Below, one piece after another: positions 51,811-60,645 of a stretch of 64,000 nucleotides of DNA. Below the pieces are notes generated by a model. It ran no database searches and was not told where the DNA came from. It worked only from the letters and a program-made list of their open reading frames with translations. Both the position numbers and the translations under genes were made by a program. Location: contig JADLDR010000118.1 in the NCBI GenBank assembly GCA_020846535.1, positions 62,001-126,000 of the forward strand, in the 5' to 3' direction. The first letter of the stretch is position 1. Every line of letters starts with the position of its first letter. This stretch comes from Armatimonadota bacterium. Its GTDB lineage: Bacteria > Armatimonadota > JADLDR01.

Positions 51811-53134
51811 CTTCGGCTCCTTGGGATTGATTTTCGACAACCGACCCCCGGATTCCCTCGCCTGCCGCTTTTTCGGCTCGGACGGGCACGATGGCCCCGC
51901 GCCGGGCCGTTCTCGCCTCGAAGGAGACGCGCAGGTAGTTGGGGGAAAGGCCGGAGGCCACGCCGGTTTCCGGGTCAAACTCCTCCACCAGCACATCCAG
52001 GACGCGCCCGGTCTGGCTTTCCGCAAAACGGCAGCCCATCTCGGCGCTCAGGCGGATCAGGCGCTTGCTGCGGGCGGCCTTCACCGGCTCCGGCACGCTG
52101 TCGGGCAGGGAGGCGGCTGCCGTTCCGGGGCGCGGGGAATAGCGGAAAACGTGGATTTTCGCAAACCCCATTTCCTCCGCGAAGCGGAAGCTATTTTCAA
52201 AGGCTTCCTCGCTTTCCGCCGGGAAGCCCGCCATCATATCGGTAGTGATCGAAACGTCCGGCAGCCGCTCTCGCAAGCGGTCGGCAAGAGCGCGGAAAGA
52301 TGCGGTGGTGTAGCGCCGGCGCATGGCCCTGAGAACCGTATCGTCTCCGCACTGCAAGGGCAGGTGGAAGTGCGGGCAGACCTTCGGGCAGGAGACAGCC
52401 GCCTCGATGATGCCATCGGAAACGTCCTTCGGATCTATCGAACTCAGGCGGATGCGCTCCAGCCCATCGATGGCGGCCAGGCCGGTCATCAGGCTGGCAA
52501 GGTTACGGTAGGCCCCCAGGCGGATGCCGGTCAGTACCACTTCCTGATAGCCGCTTTCCACCAGCCGCCGCGTTTCCTCGAACAGTTCCTTCGCCGGGCG
52601 GAGCATGTTGCCGGGCCGGGAATAAGGGATGATGCAGTAGCTGCATTTCAGGGTGCAGCCGTCTTGAACCTTCAGGGTGGCCCGGGTGCGCTCGTATGGG
52701 TTTCCCTCACGGCCTAAAACGTCCGTGCAGCCGATTTCCGGGTTGGCCGGCAGCAGGGGCAGGTTCAGCACATCCCGGATATAGGCCCCTACCTCGTCTG
52801 CCAGGCGATCCTTTTCCCCGTGCCCCAGCGCCAGGGTGACGCCGGGCATGTGAAACAGGGCGTCCTTCTCCACATGGGCCAGGCAGCCGGTCGCAACCAC
52901 AATCGGGCCGTTCTCGCCCCTTGTGCCGCGCCGGAGGGCGTATCTGGATTTCTGGCTGGCTTCCCCGGTCACCGCGCAGGTATTGACGATATATACATCC
53001 GCCTCTTCGGGCCGGGCTACCACCTGAAACCCCAGAGCGCGAAACTGCTGCAATATCTGCTGGGACTCATACTGGTTCACCTTGCAGCCCAGGGTCGAGA
53101 CGGCGACCGTCCGCGGCGCTTTTCGTTCCGGCAT
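51749..53134 (-). CDS. mtaB: tRNA t6A37 methylthiotransferase MtaB
   Basis: MtaB converts t6A37 to ms2t6A37 in tRNAs reading ANN codons. The 461-residue protein has the UPF0004 domain with CKVNQYESQ and NTCAVTGEA (Cys ligands for the first cluster), and the radical-SAM CTLKCSYC. A TRAM-like C-terminal region follows (about 365-430). I start at 53134, with AGGAG six bases upstream; the track's TTG lies further upstream. The last 30 or so residues extend beyond the usual end and overlap the HIT gene. Confidence 0.93.
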   Translation of the reverse strand: MPERKAPRTVAVSTLGCKVNQYESQQILQQFRALGFQVVARPEEADVYIVNTCAVTGEASQKSRYALRRGTRGENGPIVVATGCLAHVEKDALFHMPGVTLALGHGEKDRLADEVGAYIRDVLNLPLLPANPEIGCTDVLGREGNPYERTRATLKVQDGCTLKCSYCIIPYSRPGNMLRPAKELFEETRRLVESGYQEVVLTGIRLGAYRNLASLMTGLAAIDGLERIRLSSIDPKDVSDGIIEAAVSCPKVCPHFHLPLQCGDDTVLRAMRRRYTTASFRALADRLRERLPDVSITTDMMAGFPAESEEAFENSFRFAEEMGFAKIHVFRYSPRPGTAAASLPDSVPEPVKAARSKRLIRLSAEMGCRFAESQTGRVLDVLVEEFDPETGVASGLSPNYLRVSFEARTARRGAIVPVRAEKAAGEGIRGSVVENQSQGAEDVRLCFLQDGGEGNRPSDGL

Positions 53135-53199
53135 CCGATGCTCCTGTTCCAAAACCCTTCCACCAGGCCCCTTCCCGGTGATGCTTAAAGATTATCCTC

Positions 53200-53229
53200 A
53201 TTTTACTACACCCGTCCCGCCCCCGTCAA
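53200..53229 (-). promoter_or_regulatory. Promoter of mtaB
   Basis: On the minus strand TTGACG and TAAAAT are 18 bases apart, about 65 bases before the ATG at 53134. Confidence 0.5.
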
Positions 53230-53375
53230 TATCGCGTATCTCGGTCTAATGGCGTAGTTCTTCCTCCTCCTAAAGAGGCAAACAAAAATCCGCCCCTTGC
53301 CTGTATTGATATCCAGGGAAAACGCCTATAATAAAGGTGATCAATGTAAAACCTTGCCTCTTCGTAATAGGGGAC

Positions 53376-53411
53376 CCGTCGCCCGGCCACTTGGGCGGCG
53401 GTTTTGTTTTT
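53376..53411 (+). terminator. Intrinsic terminator on the plus strand
   Basis: CCGTCGCCC pairs with GGGCGGCGG (one GT pair) around an 8-base loop, followed by TTTTGTTTTT. No plus-strand gene precedes it, only a TATAAT at 53329-53334. Confidence 0.6.
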
Positions 53412-54286
53412 CAGGGGCGTCGGGCTGCGTGGACGGCGTCGGCAAGGCGGGCCAATTCGGGGAGGGAGAGCGTTTCGCCGCGCGTCATGGGGCCGATGCC
53501 GGCCTTTGCCAGAACCGCGCAAACCTCATCTCGGGAGAGACCAATGCCTGCCGCCCCGGACAGAGCGTTGAGGAGGGTCTTGCGGCGCATCTGGAAGATG
53601 CCTCGCACGACCGCAAAAAAGAGGGACTCATCGGCGACCTGCACAGACGGCTCCGGGAGCGTCTCGAAGCGCACCACGGAGGAATCCACCTGCGGGGCGG
53701 GCATGAATACCGTTCGCGGGACCTCCAGGGCGATCCGGGGCCGTACGGCGTACTGGACGAACACGGTCAGGGCCCCGTAATCCTTTGTGCCCGGCCCGGC
53801 GATCAGCCTGCGGGCCACTTCCTTCTGCACCAGGAGCGTCCATGTCGAGAAATGTCGGCGGTGGGCCAGCAGCTTTTCCAGGACAGGGCTGGTGATATAG
53901 TAGGGCAGGTTCGCCGCCACATGTACCGGATCGCCCCCGAAATGCTCCTTCGCCAAGGCCGGCAGGTCCGCCGTCAGGAAATCCTGATGGATGATCCGCA
54001 CATTGGGCAAATCTCCCACGGTTTTCTCCAGCACGGGGAGCAAGACGGCGTCGATCTCCAGCGAAACGACCTTCCGGGCGGCCCCGGCCAGCGCCCGGGT
54101 GAGGGTTCCGATCCCGGCCCCGATCTCCAGCACACCGTCCTCCGACCCGATATCCGTCACCTCCACGATCCGCTTGAGTACATTGACATCCACCAAAAAA
54201 TTCTGCCCGAGTGCCTTCTTGAGGCGCAGGCCGTGCCGATCCATCAGGGAGCGCACATATGCGGGCGAAGTGAGGGAAGGTGTCAT
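53411..54286 (-). CDS. rsmA: 16S rRNA (adenine1518/1519) dimethyltransferase
   Basis: RsmA (KsgA) dimethylates two adjacent adenines near the 3' end of 16S rRNA, a late step in small-subunit assembly. The protein has GLRLKKALGQNFL at the start, the SAM motif VLEIGAGIGTLT (about 53), ANLPYYITSP (about 125) with the catalytic NLPYY, and a C-terminal helical domain ending with ELARLADAV. I start at 54286. The track start is a TTG four codons earlier; neither has a strong ribosome site. Confidence 0.95.
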   Translation of the reverse strand: MTPSLTSPAYVRSLMDRHGLRLKKALGQNFLVDVNVLKRIVEVTDIGSEDGVLEIGAGIGTLTRALAGAARKVVSLEIDAVLLPVLEKTVGDLPNVRIIHQDFLTADLPALAKEHFGGDPVHVAANLPYYITSPVLEKLLAHRRHFSTWTLLVQKEVARRLIAGPGTKDYGALTVFVQYAVRPRIALEVPRTVFMPAPQVDSSVVRFETLPEPSVQVADESLFFAVVRGIFQMRRKTLLNALSGAAGIGLSRDEVCAVLAKAGIGPMTRGETLSLPELARLADAVHAARRP

Positions 54287-54423
54287 GGACTCTCGCAAAC
54301 GAAAATAAAATGGAGCCGCTGCGTTGAGCGGCTCCGTACACAGAACGCGGGAAACAGCCGTTTCTTGAGGTGCCCGGGCGGCTGTCTTACGCTGTCCCGG
54401 ATTTTGGCAAAAGGTTTTGCGGA

Positions 54424-54624
54424 CTAGAGAACTACCACGTTGGCAGCTTGCAGCCCTTTCGGCCCTTGCACTACTTCGAACTCAACCTGCTGGCCCTCGG
54501 CTAAGGTCTTGAACCCGTCCTTTTGAACTGCCGAGTAATGCACGAATACATCCTTGCCTTCTATGGTTTCGATGAAGCCATAACCCTTGGCATCATTGAA
54601 CCATTTAACTCGTCCGGTCGCCAC
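54424..54624 (-). CDS. Cold-shock domain protein
   Basis: The start is GTG at 54624 with AAAGGAGG upstream, giving the standard 66 residues. The OB-fold RNA-binding motifs KGYGFIE (RNP1) and VFVHYSA (RNP2) are present, with [10 protein letters not shown] at the beginning. Cold-shock proteins melt RNA secondary structure. The promoter is about 120 bases upstream, leaving a long leader, as in cspA genes regulated by temperature. Confidence 0.96.
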   Translation of the reverse strand: MATGRVKWFNDAKGYGFIETIEGKDVFVHYSAVQKDGFKTLAEGQQVEFEVVQGPKGLQAANVVVL

Positions 54625-54746
54625 TCTCCAACCTCCTTTGGGTACTTCTAAGTCGAAAGTCAGGAGGTTCGAAGGCTGACTTCTCACGACACCATCCTTC
54701 AGACTTAGACTCTTGTGAGTTTCTTTGTATGCGGCACCTGTGACGC

Positions 54747-54775
54747 ATTATAACACAATTGTTGAGCTTTGTAAA
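54747..54775 (-). promoter_or_regulatory. Promoter of the cold-shock gene
   Basis: TTTACA and TATAAT on the minus strand with a 17-base spacer. The leader of about 115 bases between it and the GTG at 54624 has the length usual for cspA-type messages. Confidence 0.7.
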
Positions 54776-54953
54776 GACCCTTTGTGCATAATACGGGCAG
54801 AATTTCTCAAAAAAGTCGCCCGCCCTGTGCGAAATTTTTTCACGCAAGCAGGAATAAACCGCCCGACAGCTAAAACCCATAGAAGAAACACGCCCGTTTC
54901 GAGTTCTTCCGGCCCGCCTCGTCCGCCGGAGGCTCTACTGATAAGGAGGCATC

Positions 54954-55715
54954 ATGTCCGATTTAACCCCCTGCGTCCTGGCTTTCATGGCCCATCCGGA
55001 CGACATCGAATTCACCTGCGCCGGAACGCTCGCCCGGCTTTACAAGGAGTACGGCTGGCGCGTCGCGATGGGAACTTCCACGCCCGGAGACTGCGGCTCG
55101 ATGGAGCTGCGGCCCGAGGATATCTCGCGCACCCGCCTGGGCGAAGCCCGCCGCTCCGCCGCCATGCTGGACGCGGACTTCTACTGCATCGGTGGCCGCG
55201 ACCTCTTCGTCTTCTACGACCGCCCGCACCTCCAGAGGGTCATCGAGGTGGTGCGAACGGTGCGCCCCACCATGGTCGTCACCCACAGTCCCAGCGATTA
55301 TCTGCTGGATCATGAGGTGACCAGCACCCTGGTACGGGCCGCCGTTTTCTGTGCCTCGTGCCCGAATATCTTCACCGACGCCGCGGATCCGCAGCCCGCC
55401 ACCCGGTTTGTTCCCCATGTCTATTACGCCGACCCGATGGAAGGCCACGACATTTTCGGCAAGGATATCACCCCCGATTTCGTGGTCGATATCACGAACA
55501 CCATCGATCTGAAGGAGCAAATGCTCTGCTGCCACGCTTCCCAGCGCGAATGGCTCCGCGCCCAGCACGGCCTGGACGAGTATGTGATGGGTATGCGAAG
55601 CTGGGCCGCCGAACGCGGCAAAACCATCGGTAGGCCCTTCGGCGAGGGCTTCCGGCTCCACCAGGGACACGGCTATCCCCATGAGGATATCTTGCGGAAA
55701 CTGCTGGTCCCGTGA
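54954..55715 (+). CDS. LmbE/PIG-L family deacetylase
   Basis: The 253-residue protein has the zinc motif AHPDDIEFTCAGT (about 10-22) with the general-base Asp, and the later metal His in LLDHEVTSTLVRAA (about 121). LmbE-type enzymes deacetylate N-acetylglucosaminyl compounds. Typical LmbE proteins use AHPDDxE, which is intact. A TAAGGAGGCATC site precedes the ATG. It may be transcribed alone, since an R1 repeat follows. Confidence 0.92.
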   Translation: MSDLTPCVLAFMAHPDDIEFTCAGTLARLYKEYGWRVAMGTSTPGDCGSMELRPEDISRTRLGEARRSAAMLDADFYCIGGRDLFVFYDRPHLQRVIEVVRTVRPTMVVTHSPSDYLLDHEVTSTLVRAAVFCASCPNIFTDAADPQPATRFVPHVYYADPMEGHDIFGKDITPDFVVDITNTIDLKEQMLCCHASQREWLRAQHGLDEYVMGMRSWAAERGKTIGRPFGEGFRLHQGHGYPHEDILRKLLVP

Positions 55716-55783
55716 GGACCGATTGTAACGTATGCGCCCTTCCCAGCCACCGGAACTTTCGCTTGAGCAGGAACACACCTTAA

Positions 55784-55910
55784 ATCGATGTCCTTACGAG
55801 GGGCATAGCGACGCGGCAATTTCCAGTGCCACAAATGTCCAAGAAGGCTCGCCCATTAGTGTGATCCTGGAGATTGCCGCGTCACTATGCTCCTCGTAAG
55901 GACATATGCG
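55784..55910. repeat. Palindromic interspersed repeat, family R1, copy 5
   Basis: ATCGATGTCCTTACGAGGGG leads in and CCTCGTAAGGACATATGCG leads out, with GCGACGCGGCAATTTCC in the left arm and GGAGATTGCCGCGTCACTAT in the right. The centre has AGAAGGCTCGCCCATTAG. Confidence 0.8.
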
Positions 55911-55964
55911 CCAAAGCCTTGAACCCAGGAACCATGCCTTCTCTACTTTGTCCGGAGGCATTAT

Positions 55965-56834
55965 ATGTTTCGCCTCGCTCTCAAATCGTTAATTTTCATT
56001 CCCCTTATCCTCCTTGCCTCCGCCGCCCGGAGCCAAAGCCTTGTAGCTACCGCCTCCCCGGAGGCCGCCCAGCCGGGCGGCATTGCCGTCATTACGGTTT
56101 CCTCCCCGGCTGCGGATGCGATCCAGAAGATGGCGGTTCGCCTGCGAAACGAGTCGTTTGCAGGCTATCGCCTCGGGAGCGTCTGGAAAGCCGTTGTCGC
56201 CGTGCGCGCCCTGACGAAGCCAGGGGTCTTTCCGGCTGCTGTGACGGTCACAGGCCGGGACGGAAGCGAGACCGGAACGGCGGTGAATGTGCGCGTCCTC
56301 CCTAGAGCCTTCCCGACGCAAAAAATCAGGGTGGCCCCTTCTAAATCGGGCCTCATGTCGCGGGATATCCTGGCCCGGGAATGGGAGATTCTGGTCGCCG
56401 CGATGAAGGAAAGCCGCCCGGAGCCTCTCTGGGGGGGGAAATTTACCCTCCCCGTCGCCAGCCGGGTCACCTCCGATTACGGCAAGAAACGCTACCTCAA
56501 CGGGCGGCTCTGGGGCCAGCACTCCGGCATCGACCTTACGGGCAGCGCGGGCGTTCCAGTGAAGGCCCCGGCCCCCGGGCGCGTGGCCTATGCGGGCAAG
56601 CTCTGGATGCGCGGCAACACCATGATTATCGATCACGGCTTCGGCGTTTTCTCCCTTTTCAACCACCTGTCCGCATTTGATGCGGCCATGGGGGAGAGTG
56701 TCCGGGCCGGCCAGCCGGTCGCCCGCGTGGGCGCTACCGGGCTGGTCACCGGACCGCACCTCCACTGGGAGGTTCGCATCGGAACGGTTCCCGTCAATCC
56801 CTGGCCCCTCGTCCGAAACGGCCTGCCCCTTTAG
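55965..56834 (+). CDS. M23-family LytM-type peptidase
   Basis: The 289-residue protein has a signal peptide (about 1-24, ending ASAARSQ), an immunoglobulin-like beta region (about 30-135) and a C-terminal LytM/M23 domain. The zinc residues are in GQHSGIDLTG (His and Asp) and GPHLHWEVR (HxH). Such enzymes cleave peptidoglycan cross-bridges or act as regulators of envelope amidases. All ligands appear intact, so it should be active. The DUF5703 gene follows after only 15 bases and may be cotranscribed. Confidence 0.92.
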   Translation: MFRLALKSLIFIPLILLASAARSQSLVATASPEAAQPGGIAVITVSSPAADAIQKMAVRLRNESFAGYRLGSVWKAVVAVRALTKPGVFPAAVTVTGRDGSETGTAVNVRVLPRAFPTQKIRVAPSKSGLMSRDILAREWEILVAAMKESRPEPLWGGKFTLPVASRVTSDYGKKRYLNGRLWGQHSGIDLTGSAGVPVKAPAPGRVAYAGKLWMRGNTMIIDHGFGVFSLFNHLSAFDAAMGESVRAGQPVARVGATGLVTGPHLHWEVRIGTVPVNPWPLVRNGLPL

Positions 56835-56849
56835 GCGGAGAATATGCCC

Positions 56850-59105
56850 ATGAAATCCGGCCTACCGCTGCTTATCCTGCTGCTCTTTTCCGCTCCCGGA
56901 TTCGCCTGGGGCAAGGAGGCACGCATGAACGAAGCATCGTCCTATCCCGATCCCTTCAATGTCGTCTGGACGGACCCCGGCCCGGACAGTTCGGCCTCCA
57001 TGCCGCTCGGCAGCGGCGATGTGGGGCTGAATGTGTGGGTGGAGGCAGGTGGAGACCTCCTCTTTTACATCGGCAAAGCCGACGCCTGGAGCGGGCAGAA
57101 CCAACTGCTTAAGCTGGGCCGGGTGCGCCTCTCCCTGGCCCCCAACCCCTACCGGCAAGGGCTACCCTTTCGCCAGACGCTCCGGCTGAGGCAGGGCGAT
57201 ATCGAGGTGCAGGCGGGAGAGCCGGATTCCACCATCTTGACCCGCATCCGGGCCGACGTGATCCTTCCGGTCGTATTTCTGGAGGTCGAGAGCCGCAAGC
57301 CGGTGGAGGTCCGGGTCAGCCTGGAAATGTGGCGCGAGACGGCGTCCCTTTCCGGAGAGGATCCGAATGTCGCCCTTCCCGCAGGCTCGGAAGATGCCGT
57401 TGTGCCCGGCAAAGACCGCATCCTCTGGTTTCACCGGAACCGGACATCGATTTATCCGGCCTCCATGCGCCTGCAAGGGCTGGGGAGTCTCCTCTCCGGC
57501 CTTCCCGATACGCTGATCCACCGCACCTTCGGGGGTATGATCCGAGGGGAGGGCTTTGTCGGCGAGACGCCTTATTCCCTGAAATCCGTGCAGCCGGGGA
57601 AGCGTTTCATCCTGGCGGTTCACCTCCTCACCATGCAGACCGATACGGCCCAAGAGTGGGCCGACCGGCTGGAGAAGCAGGCCGAGCGGGTGGAAGCTGT
57701 TCCCGCTGGAAAGGCGCGGAACGCCCACAATCGCTGGTGGGGCGATTTCTGGAAGCGGAGCCGGATCGGGGTGTCCGGGCCGGAGCCGGAGATCGAAACC
57801 CTGAACCGGGGGTACGCCTTGCAGCGGTTCATCAGCGCATGCGCGGGCCGGGGAGCCTATCCGATCAAATTCAACGGCTCGCTCTTCACGGTCGATGCCC
57901 GGGAGCCGGGTGAGACGGGCGATGCCGACTACCGGCGCTGGGGCGGCTGCTACTGGTTCCAGAATACCCGGTTGGCCTACTGGCCGATGCTGGCCTCCGG
58001 CGACTTCGACCTGATGCCGCCTCTTTTCAGGATGTACCGGGCTATGCTGCCCCTCGCCCGGGAGCGCACCCGCCTCTACTTCGGCCATTCCGGGACCTTC
58101 TTCCCTGAAACCCTCGCCTTCTGGGGCCTCTACGCTGACGACAACTACGGGATGGAACGGGAAGGCAAGCCCGTCTCCCATGTCGATAACACCTACATCC
58201 GGCACTATCATTCTGGCGCTCTGGAACTTCTTGCTATCCTGCTGGACTATTACGCCCACACGCGGGACGCCGAATTCATCCGGGAGACGATCCTGCCCCT
58301 GGCGGGCGGGATTCTCGATTTCTACGATAAGCATTATCCCCGCGCCGATGGGAAGCTGCGCTTCGAACCGGCCCAGGCCCTCGAAACATGGCAGGAGGCC
58401 GTCAATCCCCTCCCGGAAATCGCGGGGCTGAAGTGGGTTCTGGACGGGCTGCTGAATCTCCCGCCCGCGCAGACCGGGGCCGACCGGCGGGCCGCGTGGA
58501 AGCGGCTCCTCTCCGAACTCCCGCCCCTGCCCGCAGGCCGGGAAAACGGCCAGCCGTTCCTGAAGGCCGCCTCGGATATCCTGGCCCCGGCCATGAACTC
58601 CGAAAACCCTGAGCTTTACGCCGTCTTCCCCTATCGCCTCTACGGGGTCGGGAAGCCGGAGATCGCCGCCGCGGTCGAAACGTTCCGCCGGCGCATCTAT
58701 CAGGGCAACGAGGGCTGGCGGCAGGATCCCATTCAGGCCGCCCTCCTGGGCCTGGCCGAACCGGCCCGGCAGATGGTACTGCAGCGATTTTCCACCAAAC
58801 ACCCGGGCAGCCGCTTTCCCGCCTTCTGGGGACCGAACGCAGACTGGATCCCGGATCAGGATCACGGCACGGTCGGCCTCATGGCCCTTCAAACCATGCT
58901 TCTCCAGGCTGAGGGCCGCAAAATCCTGCTCTTCCCCGCCTGGCCTGAAAATTGGGATGTCTCCTTCCGCCTGCACGCCCCCTATAAAACCACGGTGGAA
59001 GGCGTCTGCCGCCGGGGCAAGCTGGAATCCCTTCAGGTAACCCCCGCCAGCCGGAGGAAGGATGTTGTGCTGGGAAGCGGGATAGAAACGGAAAAACCTT
59101 TGTGA
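56850..59105 (+). CDS. DUF5703-type glycoside hydrolase-like protein
   Basis: The protein (751 residues from the ATG at 56850) has a signal peptide (SGLPLLILLLFSAPGFA), a beta-sandwich N-terminal domain with the DUF5703 mark WTDPGPDSSASMPLGSGDVG and an (alpha/alpha)6 toroid from about 300 on (IKFNGSLFTVD, GGCYWFQNTR, WGLYADDNYG). The fold is that of GH95-like alpha-L-fucosidases/galactosidases. I choose the second ATG because GGAG lies nine bases upstream of it. Its last bases overlap the transporter gene. Confidence 0.85.
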   Translation: MKSGLPLLILLLFSAPGFAWGKEARMNEASSYPDPFNVVWTDPGPDSSASMPLGSGDVGLNVWVEAGGDLLFYIGKADAWSGQNQLLKLGRVRLSLAPNPYRQGLPFRQTLRLRQGDIEVQAGEPDSTILTRIRADVILPVVFLEVESRKPVEVRVSLEMWRETASLSGEDPNVALPAGSEDAVVPGKDRILWFHRNRTSIYPASMRLQGLGSLLSGLPDTLIHRTFGGMIRGEGFVGETPYSLKSVQPGKRFILAVHLLTMQTDTAQEWADRLEKQAERVEAVPAGKARNAHNRWWGDFWKRSRIGVSGPEPEIETLNRGYALQRFISACAGRGAYPIKFNGSLFTVDAREPGETGDADYRRWGGCYWFQNTRLAYWPMLASGDFDLMPPLFRMYRAMLPLARERTRLYFGHSGTFFPETLAFWGLYADDNYGMEREGKPVSHVDNTYIRHYHSGALELLAILLDYYAHTRDAEFIRETILPLAGGILDFYDKHYPRADGKLRFEPAQALETWQEAVNPLPEIAGLKWVLDGLLNLPPAQTGADRRAAWKRLLSELPPLPAGRENGQPFLKAASDILAPAMNSENPELYAVFPYRLYGVGKPEIAAAVETFRRRIYQGNEGWRQDPIQAALLGLAEPARQMVLQRFSTKHPGSRFPAFWGPNADWIPDQDHGTVGLMALQTMLLQAEGRKILLFPAWPENWDVSFRLHAPYKTTVEGVCRRGKLESLQVTPASRRKDVVLGSGIETEKPL

Positions 59106-60259
59106 TCGAATCCCGACGGGATGCTGCTGCCGTGGTCAGCCTGGTGATGGGGTGGATGTTTTTGTCCGGCATGATCGGAACCGGCATGATCGGCCCCAAC
59201 CGTTCCTCCATCGAGGGGGAATACGGGGTCAGCCATACCCTTTTCGGCCTGACGGTCGCGCTGATTCAGATCGGCAGCGCTGCAGGCGTGCTGCTGGCTG
59301 CCCCGCGCCTGCGTCGCTTCCCTCGCGTAAACCTCCTGATGGGCGGACTGGCCTTTCAGGTGGCGGGCTTTGTCTCGGCCTGCGCCACCCGCAGCGTCTG
59401 GGGCGCGGTGGCCGGGTGGACGCTCATCACCCTGGACACGATCCTGAAGGCCATCACCAACTCCATCAGCGCCCGGCTCTGGGCGGACAATCCCCGCAAG
59501 GGAGTGACCCTCCTGCATGGCTCCAACGGCATCGGGAAGGTCTTCGGCCCCCTGATCGCCTTCGCCTGCCTTTTCTTCTACTGGCGCTGGAGCTTCGCCG
59601 CGGTAGGGGTCATTACCGCGCTGGTGCTGCTGGCCTTATTCGCCCGCTACCGCAGCTTCAACGGGCTGGGGGCGCAGGAGAACCGGGAACCCTCCCGTGC
59701 GGACAGGGCGGTCCTGAAGCGCCCCTTCTACTGGCTCTGCGTTATGCCCTTCGGGATGATCTCCGGCGGGGAGCTTGCCTTCGTGACCCTCCTGCCCCTC
59801 TTCTGTGAAAAGCAAAAGGACATGTCCCCCGAGGCGGCCAGCCTGATGCTGACTGTCCATCTCACCGGTCTGGCCGCAGGGCGCTTCATCTCCGCCCTCT
59901 CCGGCGGGAAAGCCAGTAATGCGACCATTATCGCCGTCTGCCTGTCAAGCGGGCTGTTCGCCGCTCTCGCCCTGCTGACGGACAGCATTCTTCTGCGGGC
60001 CGCCTGTCTTTTCTTCTGCGGCGGCCCCTTTTCCAGCACGTGGCCCACCTATTACGCCCAGGTCTCTCGCCTCCTGACCGGCCACCGGGAAATGCTCGAT
60101 TTCGGCAGCAGCCTGAGCAACACGGTCGGCATCTCGATCTGCATCTTCGCCAGCAGCAAAATTGTCGATATCAACCTGATGGCCGCCATACTCTTCGGCC
60201 CTGCTGTGCTATGGCTTTTCGGGATTCTCTTTTATTTAGGGCCGTATCTGAGAGGATAA
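59102..60259 (+). CDS. MFS transporter
   Basis: The 385-residue protein has about 12 membrane helices. LFGLTVALIQIGSAAGVLLA and the APRLRRFPRVNLLMGG loop between helices 2 and 3 mirror the MFS signature (G-x-x-x-D/R-x-x-x-RR). LTGLAAGRFISALSGGK-like repeats of that loop occur in the second half. Its start overlaps the DUF5703 stop by four bases (GTGA), so it likely carries the sugar released by that enzyme. Whether it imports or exports is not deducible. Confidence 0.85.
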   Translation: MIESRRDAAAVVSLVMGWMFLSGMIGTGMIGPNRSSIEGEYGVSHTLFGLTVALIQIGSAAGVLLAAPRLRRFPRVNLLMGGLAFQVAGFVSACATRSVWGAVAGWTLITLDTILKAITNSISARLWADNPRKGVTLLHGSNGIGKVFGPLIAFACLFFYWRWSFAAVGVITALVLLALFARYRSFNGLGAQENREPSRADRAVLKRPFYWLCVMPFGMISGGELAFVTLLPLFCEKQKDMSPEAASLMLTVHLTGLAAGRFISALSGGKASNATIIAVCLSSGLFAALALLTDSILLRAACLFFCGGPFSSTWPTYYAQVSRLLTGHREMLDFGSSLSNTVGISICIFASSKIVDINLMAAILFGPAVLWLFGILFYLGPYLRG

Positions 60260-60264
60260 GGTGG

Positions 60265-60500
60265 TTTCGTAGGGGCGCGCCTGCGTGCTTGCCCCATACG
60301 CATCCAGATCAGGTCTTCTGTCCCACCGAGGCGGGATTCGGGGCTTTGATAGACCGTTACCTAACCCCCCTGCCCCCTTCCCGAAGCGGGCAGGGGGAGG
60401 AGATGGCACCGTAAATGACCACACAATCTACTCCCCTCTCCCCGAAACGGGGAGAGGGGTTAGAGGAGAGAGGTAACCCCGCCCCCATGACCGGAGGATC
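60265..60500. repeat. Interspersed palindromic repeat, family R3, copy 2 (inverted)
   Basis: It matches the reverse complement of 1635-1940: CATCCAGATCAGG, CTTTGATAGACCGTTACC, GCAGGGGGAGGAGATGG and CCCTCTCCCCGAAACGGGGA follow each other as in that copy. The remainder of the 60260-60645 gap shows no other feature. Confidence 0.8.
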
Positions 60501-60645
60501 TTTCCCCTTATCTTGTCCCTATGGGGCAACCCATCGGGTCGTCCTCCCAGGCGAAAGTCCTGGTAGCATCATGGCGGCGAGGCGGCCACCTACAGGCCCC
60601 CTGGTATGACCCGACAAACAGAAATCCCCCCTAGCGAGGTGACAT

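Noticed and set aside
53297-54427. A 376-codon plus-strand ORF opposite rsmA
   Set aside because: It is a shadow of rsmA on the minus strand.
57162-58976. A 604-codon minus-strand ORF opposite the DUF5703 gene
   Set aside because: It is a codon-bias shadow of the plus-strand gene, which has a signal peptide and family motifs.
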